64,000 nucleotides of DNA from Planctomycetales bacterium (GTDB lineage: Bacteria; 4484-113), in the NCBI GenBank assembly GCA_030606285.1, contig JAUWGS010000007.1, positions 1-64,000 of the forward strand, read 5' to 3'. Under the pieces are notes generated by a model. The model did not search any database, was not told the origin of the DNA, and saw only the letters and a program-made list of their open reading frames with translations. Position numbers and translations under genes: made by a program. Positions 50,751-59,375 of the stretch are shown one piece after another (the stretch's first letter is position 1; each line of letters starts with the position of its first letter).

Positions 50751-51848
50751 ATGCCGCGCCCCGGCACCGGTCCTGAAAGCACTAATGAGGAGCGTTTCGC
50801 CTCCCCCCAGCAGCGCGAATTCTCCGCATTCACCGCAAAGCGTCCTGCTTCACTTGACGCGTTTGTAGGGCAGAAAGGCCCGGTAGCGAATATCCGCGTG
50901 ATGCTAAGTGCCGCGCAGAAACGGGGCGCGGCCCTTGAGCACGTCCTTTTTGCCGGCCCGCCCGGACTCGGCAAGACGACGCTGGCGAACATCATCGCCC
51001 GCGAACTGGGCGTGAGCCTTACATCCACCACCGGCCCGCTGCTGGAGCGCCCCGGCGACCTGCTCGCCATCCTGACGAGCCTGCAGGAGCGGCAGGTGTT
51101 CTTCATTGACGAGATCCACCGGCTCAACCGCGCGGTGGAGGAAACGCTGTATTCCGCGATGGAGCAATACAAGGTTGACGTAATTATCGGGAAGGGGCCG
51201 GGTGCCAAGACGATACCGCTCAACCTGAGCCCGTTTACGCTAATCGGCGCGACGACCCGCAGCGGGCTGCTCACCGCACCGCTGCGCGACCGCTTTGGCG
51301 CGCTGTTTCACTTAAGCTTCTACGCGCCGGAGGAGCTTGCACGTATCATCGGGCGCAAGGCGCTGGAGCACAACATCAAAATAAACGACGAGTGCCTGCT
51401 ATCCATCGCCCGCAAGTCGCGCGGGACGCCGCGCGTGGCGCTGCGGCTATTCAAACGCGTGTGGGATTTCGCAATCGTCGCCGGTGATACGGAGGTCACG
51501 TCGAAGCTGGCTGAAGAATCCCTGGAGCGCTTAGGCATCTCCGACGAGGGCTTAGATGAGATGGACCGCCGAATCCTGATGCTCATCCTCAAGAATTTCA
51601 ACGGAGGGCCTGTGGGCATCTCCACCATCGCCGCCGTGCTCAACGAGGAGCGCGACACCATCGAGGACGTCTACGAGCCGTACCTGATGAAGGCGGGATT
51701 CCTCGAGAAGACTTCGCGCGGGCGGTGCGTGACGCAGAAGGCGTACGATTACTTCAAAGTGCCTTACACGCCGGACAGGTTCCGGCCCGGGCCTGCTGTG
51801 CCGCTATTCGAGGAAACCGAGGGAAGCGAAAAGGAAGAGCCAGCCTAG
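50751..51848 (+). CDS. ruvB: Holliday junction branch-migration DNA helicase RuvB
   Basis: Motor of RuvAB branch migration. 365 residues. RPASLDAFVGQ, Walker A GPPGLGKTT (69-77), Walker B FFIDEIHRLN, sensor GATTRSGLLTAPLRDRFG (arginine finger region), and a C-terminal winged helix with GLDEMDRRIL, GGPVGI and KAGFLEKTSRGR. No ruvA or ruvC nearby. Convergent with mazG, overlapping its stop by 4 bp. Confidence 0.96.
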   Translation: MPRPGTGPESTNEERFASPQQREFSAFTAKRPASLDAFVGQKGPVANIRVMLSAAQKRGAALEHVLFAGPPGLGKTTLANIIARELGVSLTSTTGPLLERPGDLLAILTSLQERQVFFIDEIHRLNRAVEETLYSAMEQYKVDVIIGKGPGAKTIPLNLSPFTLIGATTRSGLLTAPLRDRFGALFHLSFYAPEELARIIGRKALEHNIKINDECLLSIARKSRGTPRVALRLFKRVWDFAIVAGDTEVTSKLAEESLERLGISDEGLDEMDRRILMLILKNFNGGPVGISTIAAVLNEERDTIEDVYEPYLMKAGFLEKTSRGRCVTQKAYDYFKVPYTPDRFRPGPAVPLFEETEGSEKEEPA

Positions 51849-52477
51849 CCATTGCCGCCAGCCTTCTCCTCTCGCTTGATGGCTTCCCAGTTGTCCAGCA
51901 CATCTTCGGCCGACGGCGCATCCACCGTGCCGAAAACATGGGGGTGCCGGCGTATAAGCTTATCGCAGATGCCGTCAATGACATCCTCTAAGCTGAAGTA
52001 GCCCAGCTCCTCGCCCAGTACGCCCTGGAAGACCGGCTGCAATAGCAAATCACCAAGTTCTGTCACCAATTCACGCTGCGCGCTTTCCCATTGCGCTGCC
52101 AGTTCCTCCGGCAATTCGCCTTCACCCAGTGGCGCGCCGGAGGCGGATGTGGCCTGGTCGAACCTCTCATGCGCGGGATGATGCGCGTGGGTGCGGCCTT
52201 TTTCACTGTGCCCGGTGCTGAAATCCTCCGGCGGTGACGGCTCGGCGGGCGGCAGGCCACGATGCTCGCGGATGCGCGCTTCCACAACGACTAGCCGGTC
52301 AATTGCGGCGACGACTTCCGCCGACTCTTCTGTGACATACTGCCGCAGCGACGCCAGCGTCTGCTCCTTATCCCAGGGGCAACCGTCGGGCGCAAGCAAC
52401 CGCCGCATAATTCCCGCAAGGCGCGCAAACGCACTCCCGGCATCGTCGTCAGGCTGGGGCGAAATATCGTCCGTCAC
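51845..52477 (-). CDS. mazG: Nucleoside triphosphate pyrophosphohydrolase MazG
   Basis: Hydrolyses NTPs to NMP and PPi, cleaning the nucleotide pool. 210 residues. CPWDKEQTLASLRQYVTEE contains the metal-binding Glu residues. The second half has LVTELGDLLLQPVFQG and KLIRRHPHVFG. Between these lies about 60 residues of polar, His-rich insertion (about 68-130) not found in the family. GTG start: TAGAAT at 52489-52484, 6 nt upstream. Overlaps ruvB by 4 bp at the 3' ends. Confidence 0.9.
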   Translation of the reverse strand: MTDDISPQPDDDAGSAFARLAGIMRRLLAPDGCPWDKEQTLASLRQYVTEESAEVVAAIDRLVVVEARIREHRGLPPAEPSPPEDFSTGHSEKGRTHAHHPAHERFDQATSASGAPLGEGELPEELAAQWESAQRELVTELGDLLLQPVFQGVLGEELGYFSLEDVIDGICDKLIRRHPHVFGTVDAPSAEDVLDNWEAIKREEKAGGNG

Positions 52478-52483
52478 GTCGCG

Positions 52484-52489
52484 ATTCTA
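52484..52489 (-). promoter_or_regulatory. -10 box TAGAAT of mazG
   Basis: TAGAAT on the minus strand, 6 nt before GTG 52477. Confidence 0.5.
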
Positions 52490-52588
52490 CCACCGTTGGT
52501 ACAACCCGCCGCCGAAGCGACGACCATACGGATTTCCACAGCCTCCTACTGCGTAGCCTTCTCCTTCAGGCCCATCAGCTCGGGCAAA

Positions 52589-52617
52589 TTGACTTTGCGT
52601 AAGCGAGTTGGTAGACT
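52589..52617 (+). promoter_or_regulatory. Sigma-70-type promoter TTGACT-17-TAGACT
   Basis: TTGACT at 52589-52594 and TAGACT at 52612-52617, exactly 17 nt apart, upstream of the lipoprotein gene. The transcript would have a leader of about 24 nt that includes the SD aaggggg. It is the clearest -35/-10 pair in the window and supports the -10 calls elsewhere. Confidence 0.65.
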
Positions 52618-52647
52618 GATTTCCGCGAAAGAAGGGGGCAATTACCG

Positions 52648-53571
52648 ATGATTACAAGATATATCCCGTTTGCCATAGTGCTAGTTATTGCGCTCGTCGC
52701 AAACGCCTGCGGCGGGGGAGGCGGCGACGGAGCGCCTCTGCCGGGCGGCGCGGAGCATACCCAGCAGGTGACGGTGGAGCCCGACGGCGACTCCACAATC
52801 ACTCTTGAGAGCGGCGCGCGCGTCCACTTCCCGGCCGGCTGCTTTAACGTCCCGACAATCATCGTGTTTTCCGACACGATTGTGGGGCCGGAGCGCGAAG
52901 CCGACACCTATCCCGCGGGCACGCCGGGGCTGGTCTCATATCTCACCATCAACAATCCCGCGACCGAAGACAACCAGTTCCAGCGCGACATCACTGTCAC
53001 GTTCAACATCCGCGTGACGGACCTTACGGACGGCATGGAGTACTGGGTCTACCGCTACGACGACCTGGAGGGGCAGTGGGTCCGCTTCGCGAGCGCCATC
53101 GCTACGGTGACTTCCGAGGGCACGCTTGCGACCGCGACGCTGCCGACAATCGGCATTGCCTATTACGTCGGCTCCATCGGGCTGTTTGACGGGCTGCTCG
53201 CTGACGGCGGCGATCTGCCCGGCGACGCGGCAGGCATCGTCACCGGCATCATCACCGACGCGGTTTCCGGCGATCCGGTTGAGGGCGTTGACGTAATGCT
53301 GTATCTGGTTGACGGCGGCGAGACACTAGCCCACGACTTTCTAAACGGCGAGGCCGATCCGGACAATCCCAACAACCACAACCTCACGTACACGCGCGTC
53401 GACGGGCGCTACGAGCTCCAGTTCGCCGAATCCGACATCGGCGCGGGGATGGTTTATGTGTTGCGCCTGGCGCAGATATGCGGCGATTACGTGGAGACCG
53501 AGACCGGGACATTCACGGTGAGCGAAGGCGTGAACCCGGACAAGGACCTCGTGGTCACTCCGGCGGAGTAG
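52648..53571 (+). CDS. Lipoprotein with ZU5-like and carboxypeptidase-regulatory-like domains
   Basis: 307 residues. Signal peptide and lipobox VANAC (about C21), then a Gly-rich linker. Residues about 45-165 are a ZU5-like beta sandwich (GARVHFPAGCF, then FQRDITVTFNIRV). From about 190 there is a CarboxypepD_reg-like fold with GIVTGIITDAVSGDPVEGVDV and DGRYELQF. Likely cell-surface. The promoter TTGACT-17-TAGACT lies about 30 bp upstream with SD. Convergence and composition are ordinary. Confidence 0.7.
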   Translation: MITRYIPFAIVLVIALVANACGGGGGDGAPLPGGAEHTQQVTVEPDGDSTITLESGARVHFPAGCFNVPTIIVFSDTIVGPEREADTYPAGTPGLVSYLTINNPATEDNQFQRDITVTFNIRVTDLTDGMEYWVYRYDDLEGQWVRFASAIATVTSEGTLATATLPTIGIAYYVGSIGLFDGLLADGGDLPGDAAGIVTGIITDAVSGDPVEGVDVMLYLVDGGETLAHDFLNGEADPDNPNNHNLTYTRVDGRYELQFAESDIGAGMVYVLRLAQICGDYVETETGTFTVSEGVNPDKDLVVTPAE

Positions 53572-53712
53572 GGAGAAGCACGGTAAGCGGTAAGAGAGCG
53601 ATGGTCGCTGCGGCGGTGAAGCCGGATATTGCGGCGCACATCGCGCAGGTGGTGCGCGAGCTGACGAAGGACGCAGAAATGCGGTAAACACTGCTGTAGA
53701 GGAGTTACTCTA

Positions 53713-54417
53713 ATGACAAAAGCATCAGGAAGCATTAGCGTTTCGGGCATGGTGATCGCGATTCTGGCGCTTATCGGAGTCCTGACTGCCATGGGTGCTG
53801 AATCCGAGCGCGATTCGCAGCAGGAGGATTCGGCCTTCGCCAATGAAGTATCAAGGGTCGTTGCTGACATTTCGGAGCTTTGGGGAGAAGACGTGTCTCT
53901 GCCAGAACTTCCAACTAGTGCGCTATCTGCTGAGAGTGTAACTATCTCTGGATACACACTGCTATTGAAGTCCACCCACGGCGACGATAAGCCATTTCGT
54001 GATCCCAAGCACGGAATGACAACTTTGAGATTCGCAAGATGGTCGGATGGTCGGATTTCGTTTAAAGTTTTGGCGCGAACAAGCCCGCCTGAATCGGAGA
54101 CCAGCGTATTGCTTTCTCCGGCTATAGGAATACTGGACGGAGAGTACGTAAACAAGGCGCGTGCGAACGAAGGAGTTGACTCTGTAAACTTCGGCAGTTT
54201 CACTCTCGGAATAACCTCGCCGTCCGAGGTGCAAACGGTGCTAGGAGAGCCCGATGAGGTTAAGGCCCGGGAGTCGCCTCGAGGCGCTTTTAGGACTGTG
54301 CTGACGTATGATTACACAAAAAAGGCGAAAGGATATGTGGGTTTAACAAGACTGACCTACTTCTTCGACGTTGCTGGGAAGCTCGTTCTCGCTCACATCT
54401 ATTTCGACTGGCCATAG
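53713..54417 (+). CDS. Exported/membrane-anchored protein of unknown function
   Basis: 234 residues. One N-terminal membrane segment (about 8-28). A periplasmic part of unknown fold follows; the end (RLTYFFDVAGKLVLAHIYFDW) looks like strands of a small beta-rich domain. The block ITSPSEVQTVLGEPDEV is like the start of SmpA/OmlA-like small folds. SD gagg 10 nt before the ATG. AT-richer than the ZU5-like gene upstream. Followed by a 10-bp hairpin. Confidence 0.5.
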   Translation: MTKASGSISVSGMVIAILALIGVLTAMGAESERDSQQEDSAFANEVSRVVADISELWGEDVSLPELPTSALSAESVTISGYTLLLKSTHGDDKPFRDPKHGMTTLRFARWSDGRISFKVLARTSPPESETSVLLSPAIGILDGEYVNKARANEGVDSVNFGSFTLGITSPSEVQTVLGEPDEVKARESPRGAFRTVLTYDYTKKAKGYVGLTRLTYFFDVAGKLVLAHIYFDWP

Positions 54418-54425
54418 AGGATATG

Positions 54426-54458
54426 GGTGTTGCACTGGCCAACTGCGGGTGCAACACC
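54426..54458 (+). terminator. Hairpin downstream of the unknown exported gene
   Basis: Perfect 10-bp arms GGTGTTGCAC / GTGCAACACC (54426-54435, 54449-54458), 13-nt loop, 8 nt after the stop. No T-run follows. Confidence 0.4.
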
Positions 54459-54770
54459 ACGGGCGAGTGTCGCAGATGAAGTTTGAGGACATGACCAATC
54501 CCTATCCGGGAAGGACAGTCTCGATGGACTGAAGAGAGTATGCTCCTAACCACACTACAGCTCTCGGTGGACCGGCCACATCTGGGCCGGGTCGAGGTCG
54601 CGGCGGGCTTCGCAGTCCTCAGTCATCAGTCGTCAGTCGTCAGATAAGAGGAAGGCGGGGCGCGGAGACCCCGCCCTACAGGGGGATCCCCCAATTAAGA
54701 GCCGGGCTGGTGAGCCCGGCGTACTCACATGGAGCGGAAGGCGGCGGTCATAAATGACCGCCCTACAGCG
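54459..54770. repeat. Gap with palindromic modules and a tcagtcg run
   Basis: No gene. From about 54615 there is a run of tcagtca/tcagtcg units, then GC modules (ggcggggcgcggagaccccgccctacag), GCCGGGCT-GGTG-AGCCCGGC at 54701-54720, and ggcggtcataaatgaccgccctacag at about 54741-54768. These are close relatives of those at 9.6-10.0 kb. Confidence 0.65.
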
Positions 54771-55760
54771 CTACTCTGAAGACGGCTCGTTGAGGGCGGC
54801 TGAGAGGTCGGACATTTCTACGCCGATCTGCTTTGCCGCTTCCAGCACCCGCTCGTTGCGGTAGAACTCGCCGAAGCAGATGCGGCGGATGCCCGCGTTC
54901 GCCAGCACCTTGAAGCACTCCCAGCAGGGGCTTGCGGTTACGTAGAGCGTCGAACCGTTGATGTTCACGCCGTTTTTCGCCGCCTGCGCGATGGCGTTCA
55001 TCTCCGCGTGGATGGTGCGCACGCAGTGGCCGTTTTCAATCATATGGCCCACATCGTCGCAGTGCGGCGTGCCGGAGATGGAGCCGTTGTATCCCGTGCT
55101 GAGGATAACCCGGTCGCGCACCAGCACCGCGCCGCAGCGCTTGCGGTCGCAGGTTGAGCGGCTTCCGACCTGCCGCGCAATCTGCATGAAGTACTCGTCC
55201 CAGCTCAGGCGGCGGCGCCTGCCCGTGTCGCCCACAGCGGCGCTTACATTTTCGTGCAGATCCTCGATGCTCCCGTCGTTTGTGATCACCGCGTCTGCGG
55301 CGTCGCGCAGCTCGTCTAGGTTCTGCTTCCCTTCGCCGCCATTGAACTCCCGCCGCTCAAGCTCGATGAACTCGTCAAGCGTCAGGCCCTCGCCGACGCG
55401 TCCCCGGCTCTTCACGCGCGCAAAGCGCACTTCGACCGGCGCGTCGATGAACAAAAGCTTGAAGCCGTCGGTGGTTCTCACGGGCTCGAGCTCGCCCAGA
55501 TTGCGCACGCTGGAGATGACGATGTTGAGCGCGCCCTGCGCTTCCTTGAGCACGCGGTTGGTGAGATACGCTTCGCCGTGCTCGGTGCGCAGCATATTGC
55601 CCAGCTCCTGCAGCACTTCGCGCGTGGGGTCCTGGTTGCGCGAGCGGGCGATGTCGCGCAGTACGTCGCTGAGCGAATAATGCGCGAATCCCTTCTCCTC
55701 GAAGTAGCGGGCGGCTTCGTCCTTGCCCGCGCCGTTTGTCCCCGCGATGGCGATAATCAC
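54771..55760 (-). CDS. P-loop kinase-like / dCMP deaminase fusion protein
   Basis: 329 residues. Domain 1 (about 1-178) has a Walker A GTNGAGKDE (7-15) and dephospho-CoA/adenylate-kinase-like elements. Domain 2 (about 186-320) is a zinc deaminase of the dCMP type: HAE (251-253) and SPCWEC (C279, C282), preceded by CDRKRCGAVL. It would turn dCMP into dUMP for ThyX. The same order occurs in the antiphage AvcD proteins, although those are longer, so either housekeeping or defence is possible. GTG start with SD-like agga 7 nt upstream and TATAAT at 55808-55803. Confidence 0.85.
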   Translation of the reverse strand: MIIAIAGTNGAGKDEAARYFEEKGFAHYSLSDVLRDIARSRNQDPTREVLQELGNMLRTEHGEAYLTNRVLKEAQGALNIVISSVRNLGELEPVRTTDGFKLLFIDAPVEVRFARVKSRGRVGEGLTLDEFIELERREFNGGEGKQNLDELRDAADAVITNDGSIEDLHENVSAAVGDTGRRRRLSWDEYFMQIARQVGSRSTCDRKRCGAVLVRDRVILSTGYNGSISGTPHCDDVGHMIENGHCVRTIHAEMNAIAQAAKNGVNINGSTLYVTASPCWECFKVLANAGIRRICFGEFYRNERVLEAAKQIGVEMSDLSAALNEPSSE

Positions 55761-55847
55761 AGCTTAATCCTGCGGCGCGCCGCGTGTGCAGCGTCCACTC
55801 GCATTATAGAGGAATCTCTGCGTTATTGAAGGTGGTCGAGGGGTCTT

Positions 55848-56468
55848 TTAGCCAGAATCGGCGCTCGCGTCGCTTTCTTTAGCGCCATAAGCGGCGTGCA
55901 GACGCTCGGCGTATTTTTTGCGGTCACCCAGCCAGTAGGGTTCGGCAAGCCCTTCGCGCAGCATCCATTCGTTGACGAAAAGCGGCTCGCTGCCATCGCC
56001 GTCCTCCAGCCAGACGTACGCGAGAAGCCTTCCGTAGCGGTCCACCTGCTGGCCCTCGAATTCCAACGTCAGTGTCCCGCCGAAAAGCAGTTCTTCCAGG
56101 CGCTGCTGCGATTCCTGGGCTGCGGGATCGTCGGTGGCTTCCCATTCGGTCGTGAGGCGGTCGCGCTCGGTTTTCGTGACCTTGCGGTAAAGCTCGCCCG
56201 CGTCCACGCCCAGAAGCTGCACGCGCTCTTCTTCGCCGTCAATTCTGACCGCGAGCGTGTCGCCGTCAACTGCACGCACGAACTGCGCCTGCACGGTTGC
56301 GGGATAAGGCTTGCGCTTGACCTCCGGCACGACCTGCCTGCTGCTTGAGCCGATGCGGTAGATGAGAAACGGCATGGCGACGATGATGACGAATGCGATG
56401 AGCTTCACCGCCATCGGCCACCGCGACGGCTTTTCGGATTTGCCCGGCTTTTTCCCCTCGGCGGGCAT
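55848..56468 (-). CDS. Membrane-anchored thermonuclease (SNase-like) protein
   Basis: 206 residues. N-terminal membrane anchor (about 21-38), then a staphylococcal-nuclease fold with VRAVDGDTLAVRID (metal Asp), QLLGVDAGEL (in place of the usual RLxGIDxPE), and DRYGRLLAYVW (catalytic Arg). About 20 residues longer than the secreted nucleases. Acts outside the membrane on nucleic acids if active; the position normally held by catalytic Glu/Arg near the GVD loop is altered (GEL). TACAAT at 56480-56475, 6 nt before the ATG. Confidence 0.75.
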   Translation of the reverse strand: MPAEGKKPGKSEKPSRWPMAVKLIAFVIIVAMPFLIYRIGSSSRQVVPEVKRKPYPATVQAQFVRAVDGDTLAVRIDGEEERVQLLGVDAGELYRKVTKTERDRLTTEWEATDDPAAQESQQRLEELLFGGTLTLEFEGQQVDRYGRLLAYVWLEDGDGSEPLFVNEWMLREGLAEPYWLGDRKKYAERLHAAYGAKESDASADSG

Positions 56469-56474
56469 GCGGCT

Positions 56475-56480
56475 ATTGTA
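56475..56480 (-). promoter_or_regulatory. -10 box TACAAT of SNase gene
   Basis: TACAAT on the minus strand, 6 nt before ATG 56468. Confidence 0.5.
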
Positions 56481-56583
56481 GGCGATGAGCGGGTGAGCGC
56501 AAGCTGGGAGTAAGTTTAGTTATACGAGTCTGCAAACTGCGCGTTACTAGGATTCGCTAGATCCTCAAACTACATCTGCCTGG

Positions 56584-57660
56584 TCATTTCGGTTCAATGA
56601 GTAATAGCTCATTTGCGATACCGTCATAGAGGACAATGGGCCCCGAAGATGCAGCTGTGGGCACCGTGTGCTCAAGGTCGGTAGGCGTTGGCAGTCCTGC
56701 TAACCTGTAAAGCCAGTAGTAGATACTAGGGGCATCTCGGTCGAAATCTCTGTACCACCACACGTGGCCGTTTGAGCTAATCCCGAGCCAGTCCCCCCAC
56801 TTCTTGGCCCTGAGTATAGGGAAATAGTACACATCGCGAAAGCCAACACTGAATCTATCCCTAACCCCAAACAGCCAACCAAACCCACGTCCGACGAGCC
56901 CGTCGCCAATTGACGATCTCAGTTTCTTACGAGCAGACTCGTCTACTGCTATCTCCCAAGTAATTGGATCTACCAACACCAAGCTTTCGTCTTTAAGGTA
57001 GGCTATGTAGCGCTCCCCAAATACTATCGATAGCATGCTTGTTCCGTGTAGTCTCTCACCTATAGGTAGCGTCTGATCCTTCTCAATGAAAGAGCCGTTC
57101 TTAAGGCTGTATCCACGGATTTCCGTAAGAGAGGATCGCATTAGCAGCAGGCTTTGCGTGGCGTTATCAAATATCGCGCGCTGCCCTTCAAGGTGCGGTA
57201 TCTCGCGGGCTATAATGGCTTCACCCTTTGGCGATAGGAGAACTAAATAGGCTTTGCCAATTCTCTCGTCATCTAAGGGTTGGGCATAGTAGCAGAAGCC
57301 AAGACCACTTGTATAGTGAAGTGCACTGTCCGCTATAGCTGGGCAAGGAACTTCACTCAGCAGCGGTTTAGCTGATGCTATGAGCCTCCCGGAGTAGTCG
57401 TACGCTAGGAGACTGAAAGCGTCACTAGGGCCATAATCTGCAACGCTGCAATACGTGGAATAAATAACAACGCTATCCCGCTCTGGACATATCGCAATGA
57501 GATGTTTAGTCGGTCTTGGTGAGTCTGCATCGAGCTTAACGCGGGTAAGACGGAAGTCCTTCTTGCAGGCGCGTACGGCAGCCAGTGCCCCGATGACGAG
57601 TAATGCCACGGCAATAATCGCAATCAGTATTATCCAGAACTTTCTACTCATCTGCGACAT
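56584..57660 (-). CDS. Membrane-anchored protein of unknown function
   Basis: 358 residues. An N-terminal hydrophobic helix (about 9-30) is followed by a large extracytoplasmic part. That part has recurrent LVLVDP/LLLMRS/LLAYDYSG strand patterns suggesting a beta-propeller, without a motif I can name. The composition is AT-richer than the FHA gene upstream. It starts 18 bp after the FHA stop on the same strand, so it is probably cotranscribed. ATG 57660 has no clear SD. Confidence 0.5.
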   Translation of the reverse strand: MSQMSRKFWIILIAIIAVALLVIGALAAVRACKKDFRLTRVKLDADSPRPTKHLIAICPERDSVVIYSTYCSVADYGPSDAFSLLAYDYSGRLIASAKPLLSEVPCPAIADSALHYTSGLGFCYYAQPLDDERIGKAYLVLLSPKGEAIIAREIPHLEGQRAIFDNATQSLLLMRSSLTEIRGYSLKNGSFIEKDQTLPIGERLHGTSMLSIVFGERYIAYLKDESLVLVDPITWEIAVDESARKKLRSSIGDGLVGRGFGWLFGVRDRFSVGFRDVYYFPILRAKKWGDWLGISSNGHVWWYRDFDRDAPSIYYWLYRLAGLPTPTDLEHTVPTAASSGPIVLYDGIANELLLIEPK

Positions 57661-57678
57661 ACGATCCGCCGCCGTAGC

Positions 57679-58674
57679 CTAATCGCTTTCAGGTTCAGGC
57701 TCGTCGGCATCATTGACTGCCTCCTCCGGTTCTTCCGGCGTGGGTTCTTCTTCATCGGGTGCGGGTTCGGGTTCTTCGGCGGGGGGGTCTACGCGCTCCA
57801 TCGGGGCGATGACCTCGACGATGAACTTGGTCTGGCCGGCCTTTATCTCGTCGCTGACGGCAAGCTCCATCCATTCATTCGCCGCAACCTTTTCGCCGTT
57901 TACGAACGTGCCGTTGGTCGAGCCGAGGTCTTTGAGCTCAAGGTAGTCCAGGTCCACGTCCAGTACCAGGTGAGTGGCGCTCATATACCCGTCCTGGGGG
58001 AAAGCGAGGTCGTTGCGGTCGGTCTTGCGGCCGATGCGCACCTCGCCAAAGTTGAGCCGGTGCTGCTCGTCGCCCACCTTGAGGGCCCACGGGCTGTCCA
58101 CTTCGGTAACGTCTATGGATGTCGGTTCGAGGGGCGGAGCTTCGGCTTTCTCCTCGGACGGTTCGACTACGGCAGGCTCCTCCTCTTCCGAAACTTCCGG
58201 CGCTTCGAGCCAGCGCAGTTCGATAAGCAGTTCACCGGCTTTCAGCTCAGTGTCCGCGCTGACTTCGTGCTCTGTGTTTGGCTCCAACCGCTCACCGTCC
58301 ACGAACGTGCCGTTGGTGGAGCCTAAGTCGGTTACGAAGAGCTTGCGTTCGCGCACTGCGAGCTTCATATGGCTGCGCGAGAGGTAGGGGTTGCTCACGA
58401 CGATGTCGCCTTCGCTGCGGCCGAGAACGTGCTCGCCCTCGGAAAGCCCGAAGGTCTCGTCAGCCACCGTGATTTCAATCACGGCATCGCCCGCGGCTTT
58501 CGGCGCGCCGGTTTCGGCATCCGCCTCCAGGCTGCCGACCTCGTAGCCGCATTCCGCGCAGTATTTTTCACCTGCGCCGATGCTTGCGCCGCAGTAGGGG
58601 CATTCTGTCTCTCCCTGCGCCGGTTGCTCCGGTGTCAGGGCTTTAGTTTCTTCAGCCTCTTGTGACTTATCCAT
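57679..58674 (-). CDS. Zinc-ribbon protein with two FHA domains
   Basis: 331 residues. A zinc ribbon CPYCG ... CAECG (about 22-40), then FHA 1 (about 75-155; LGRSEGDIV, LSRSHMKL, DLGSTNGTFVDGERL) and FHA 2 (about 205-290; IGRKTDRND, MSATHLVL, DLGSTNGTFVNGEKV). The first has the canonical S-R-S-H phosphothreonine reader; the second has SATH in its place. The tail is acidic/proline-rich. FHA domains bind phospho-Thr partners; no kinase is adjacent. SD gaggag 5 nt before the ATG. Confidence 0.85.
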   Translation of the reverse strand: MDKSQEAEETKALTPEQPAQGETECPYCGASIGAGEKYCAECGYEVGSLEADAETGAPKAAGDAVIEITVADETFGLSEGEHVLGRSEGDIVVSNPYLSRSHMKLAVRERKLFVTDLGSTNGTFVDGERLEPNTEHEVSADTELKAGELLIELRWLEAPEVSEEEEPAVVEPSEEKAEAPPLEPTSIDVTEVDSPWALKVGDEQHRLNFGEVRIGRKTDRNDLAFPQDGYMSATHLVLDVDLDYLELKDLGSTNGTFVNGEKVAANEWMELAVSDEIKAGQTKFIVEVIAPMERVDPPAEEPEPAPDEEEPTPEEPEEAVNDADEPEPESD

Positions 58675-58730
58675 TGGATCTCCTCACCGCGTATCAGCGG
58701 AATTCGCCGGTTCCGGAAGACACCTAAATT

Positions 58731-59354
58731 CTAACTCACAGCGGCGCGTTTCCCAAATCGCCGCGTAAGCCAGAAGATAATCAGCAGAAGGATCGCCGCG
58801 CCCACAATCCAGTCGAGCAGGTGAGTGTAGTCGCGGATGCTCTCCCAATTCTCGCCGAGTTTCACGCCCGCGTACGTCAGGAGATAGCACCAGGGAAGCG
58901 AGCCAAGAAAGGTGAGCAGGCAAAACGGAGCGAACCGCATCCGCGCGATTCCCGCGGGGAGCGAGATATAAGTGCGGACGATGGGCAGCATGCGGGTGAA
59001 GAACACCGTGCTTTGCCCGTAGCGCTCGAAGAAGCGGTCGGCGACGGCTAGCTCGTGCTCGCGGATGAGGATGTAGCGCCCGTAGCGCGCAAGGAACGGC
59101 CTGCCGCCGTAGTATCCCAGCGCGTAAGCGCCGATGCTTCCGGCAAGGTTGCCCAGCGCACCAGCGAAAGCCACCATATGCAGGTTGAACCGGCCCTCAT
59201 GCACCAGGAAGCCGGAAAACGGCATTATTATCTCGGAAGGCAGGGGGATGCAGGCGCTTTCCACCGCCATCATCCATGCGATGCCCCAGTAGCCCGCCGC
59301 TGAGATGCCGCTTTTAACGAACGCGACCACCGCTTCGATTATTGGCACGAACAT
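58731..59354 (-). CDS. DedA-family membrane protein
   Basis: 207 residues with about five membrane helices, including the VTT/SNARE-associated core. Signatures: ESACIPLPSEIIMPFSGFL (the charged re-entrant loop), GNLAGSIGAYALGYYGG and FFTRMLPIVRTYISLPAGIARM (second re-entrant loop), ending with a basic tail. DedA proteins are thought to flip undecaprenyl phosphate or phospholipids. TAGAAT at 59370-59365 lies 10 nt before the ATG, so the leader is almost absent. Between the acidic protein gene upstream and the FHA operon. Confidence 0.88.
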   Translation of the reverse strand: MFVPIIEAVVAFVKSGISAAGYWGIAWMMAVESACIPLPSEIIMPFSGFLVHEGRFNLHMVAFAGALGNLAGSIGAYALGYYGGRPFLARYGRYILIREHELAVADRFFERYGQSTVFFTRMLPIVRTYISLPAGIARMRFAPFCLLTFLGSLPWCYLLTYAGVKLGENWESIRDYTHLLDWIVGAAILLLIIFWLTRRFGKRAAVS

Positions 59355-59364
59355 GAAAGCGGTG

Positions 59365-59370
59365 ATTCTA
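59365..59370 (-). promoter_or_regulatory. -10 box TAGAAT of DedA gene
   Basis: TAGAAT on the minus strand, 10 nt before ATG 59354. Confidence 0.4.
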
Positions 59371-59375
59371 GCAGA

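Noticed and set aside
53602-53687. Short frame MVAAAVKPDIAAHIAQVVREL... between two exported-protein genes
   Set aside because: 28 codons without promoter or SD; could be a gene remnant but is too short to support.
55757-55798. A 13-codon leader frame ending in GTGA over the kinase-deaminase start
   Set aside because: It starts only 4 nt after TATAAT and has no SD; the main GTG has its own agga site, so a regulatory uORF is not needed.
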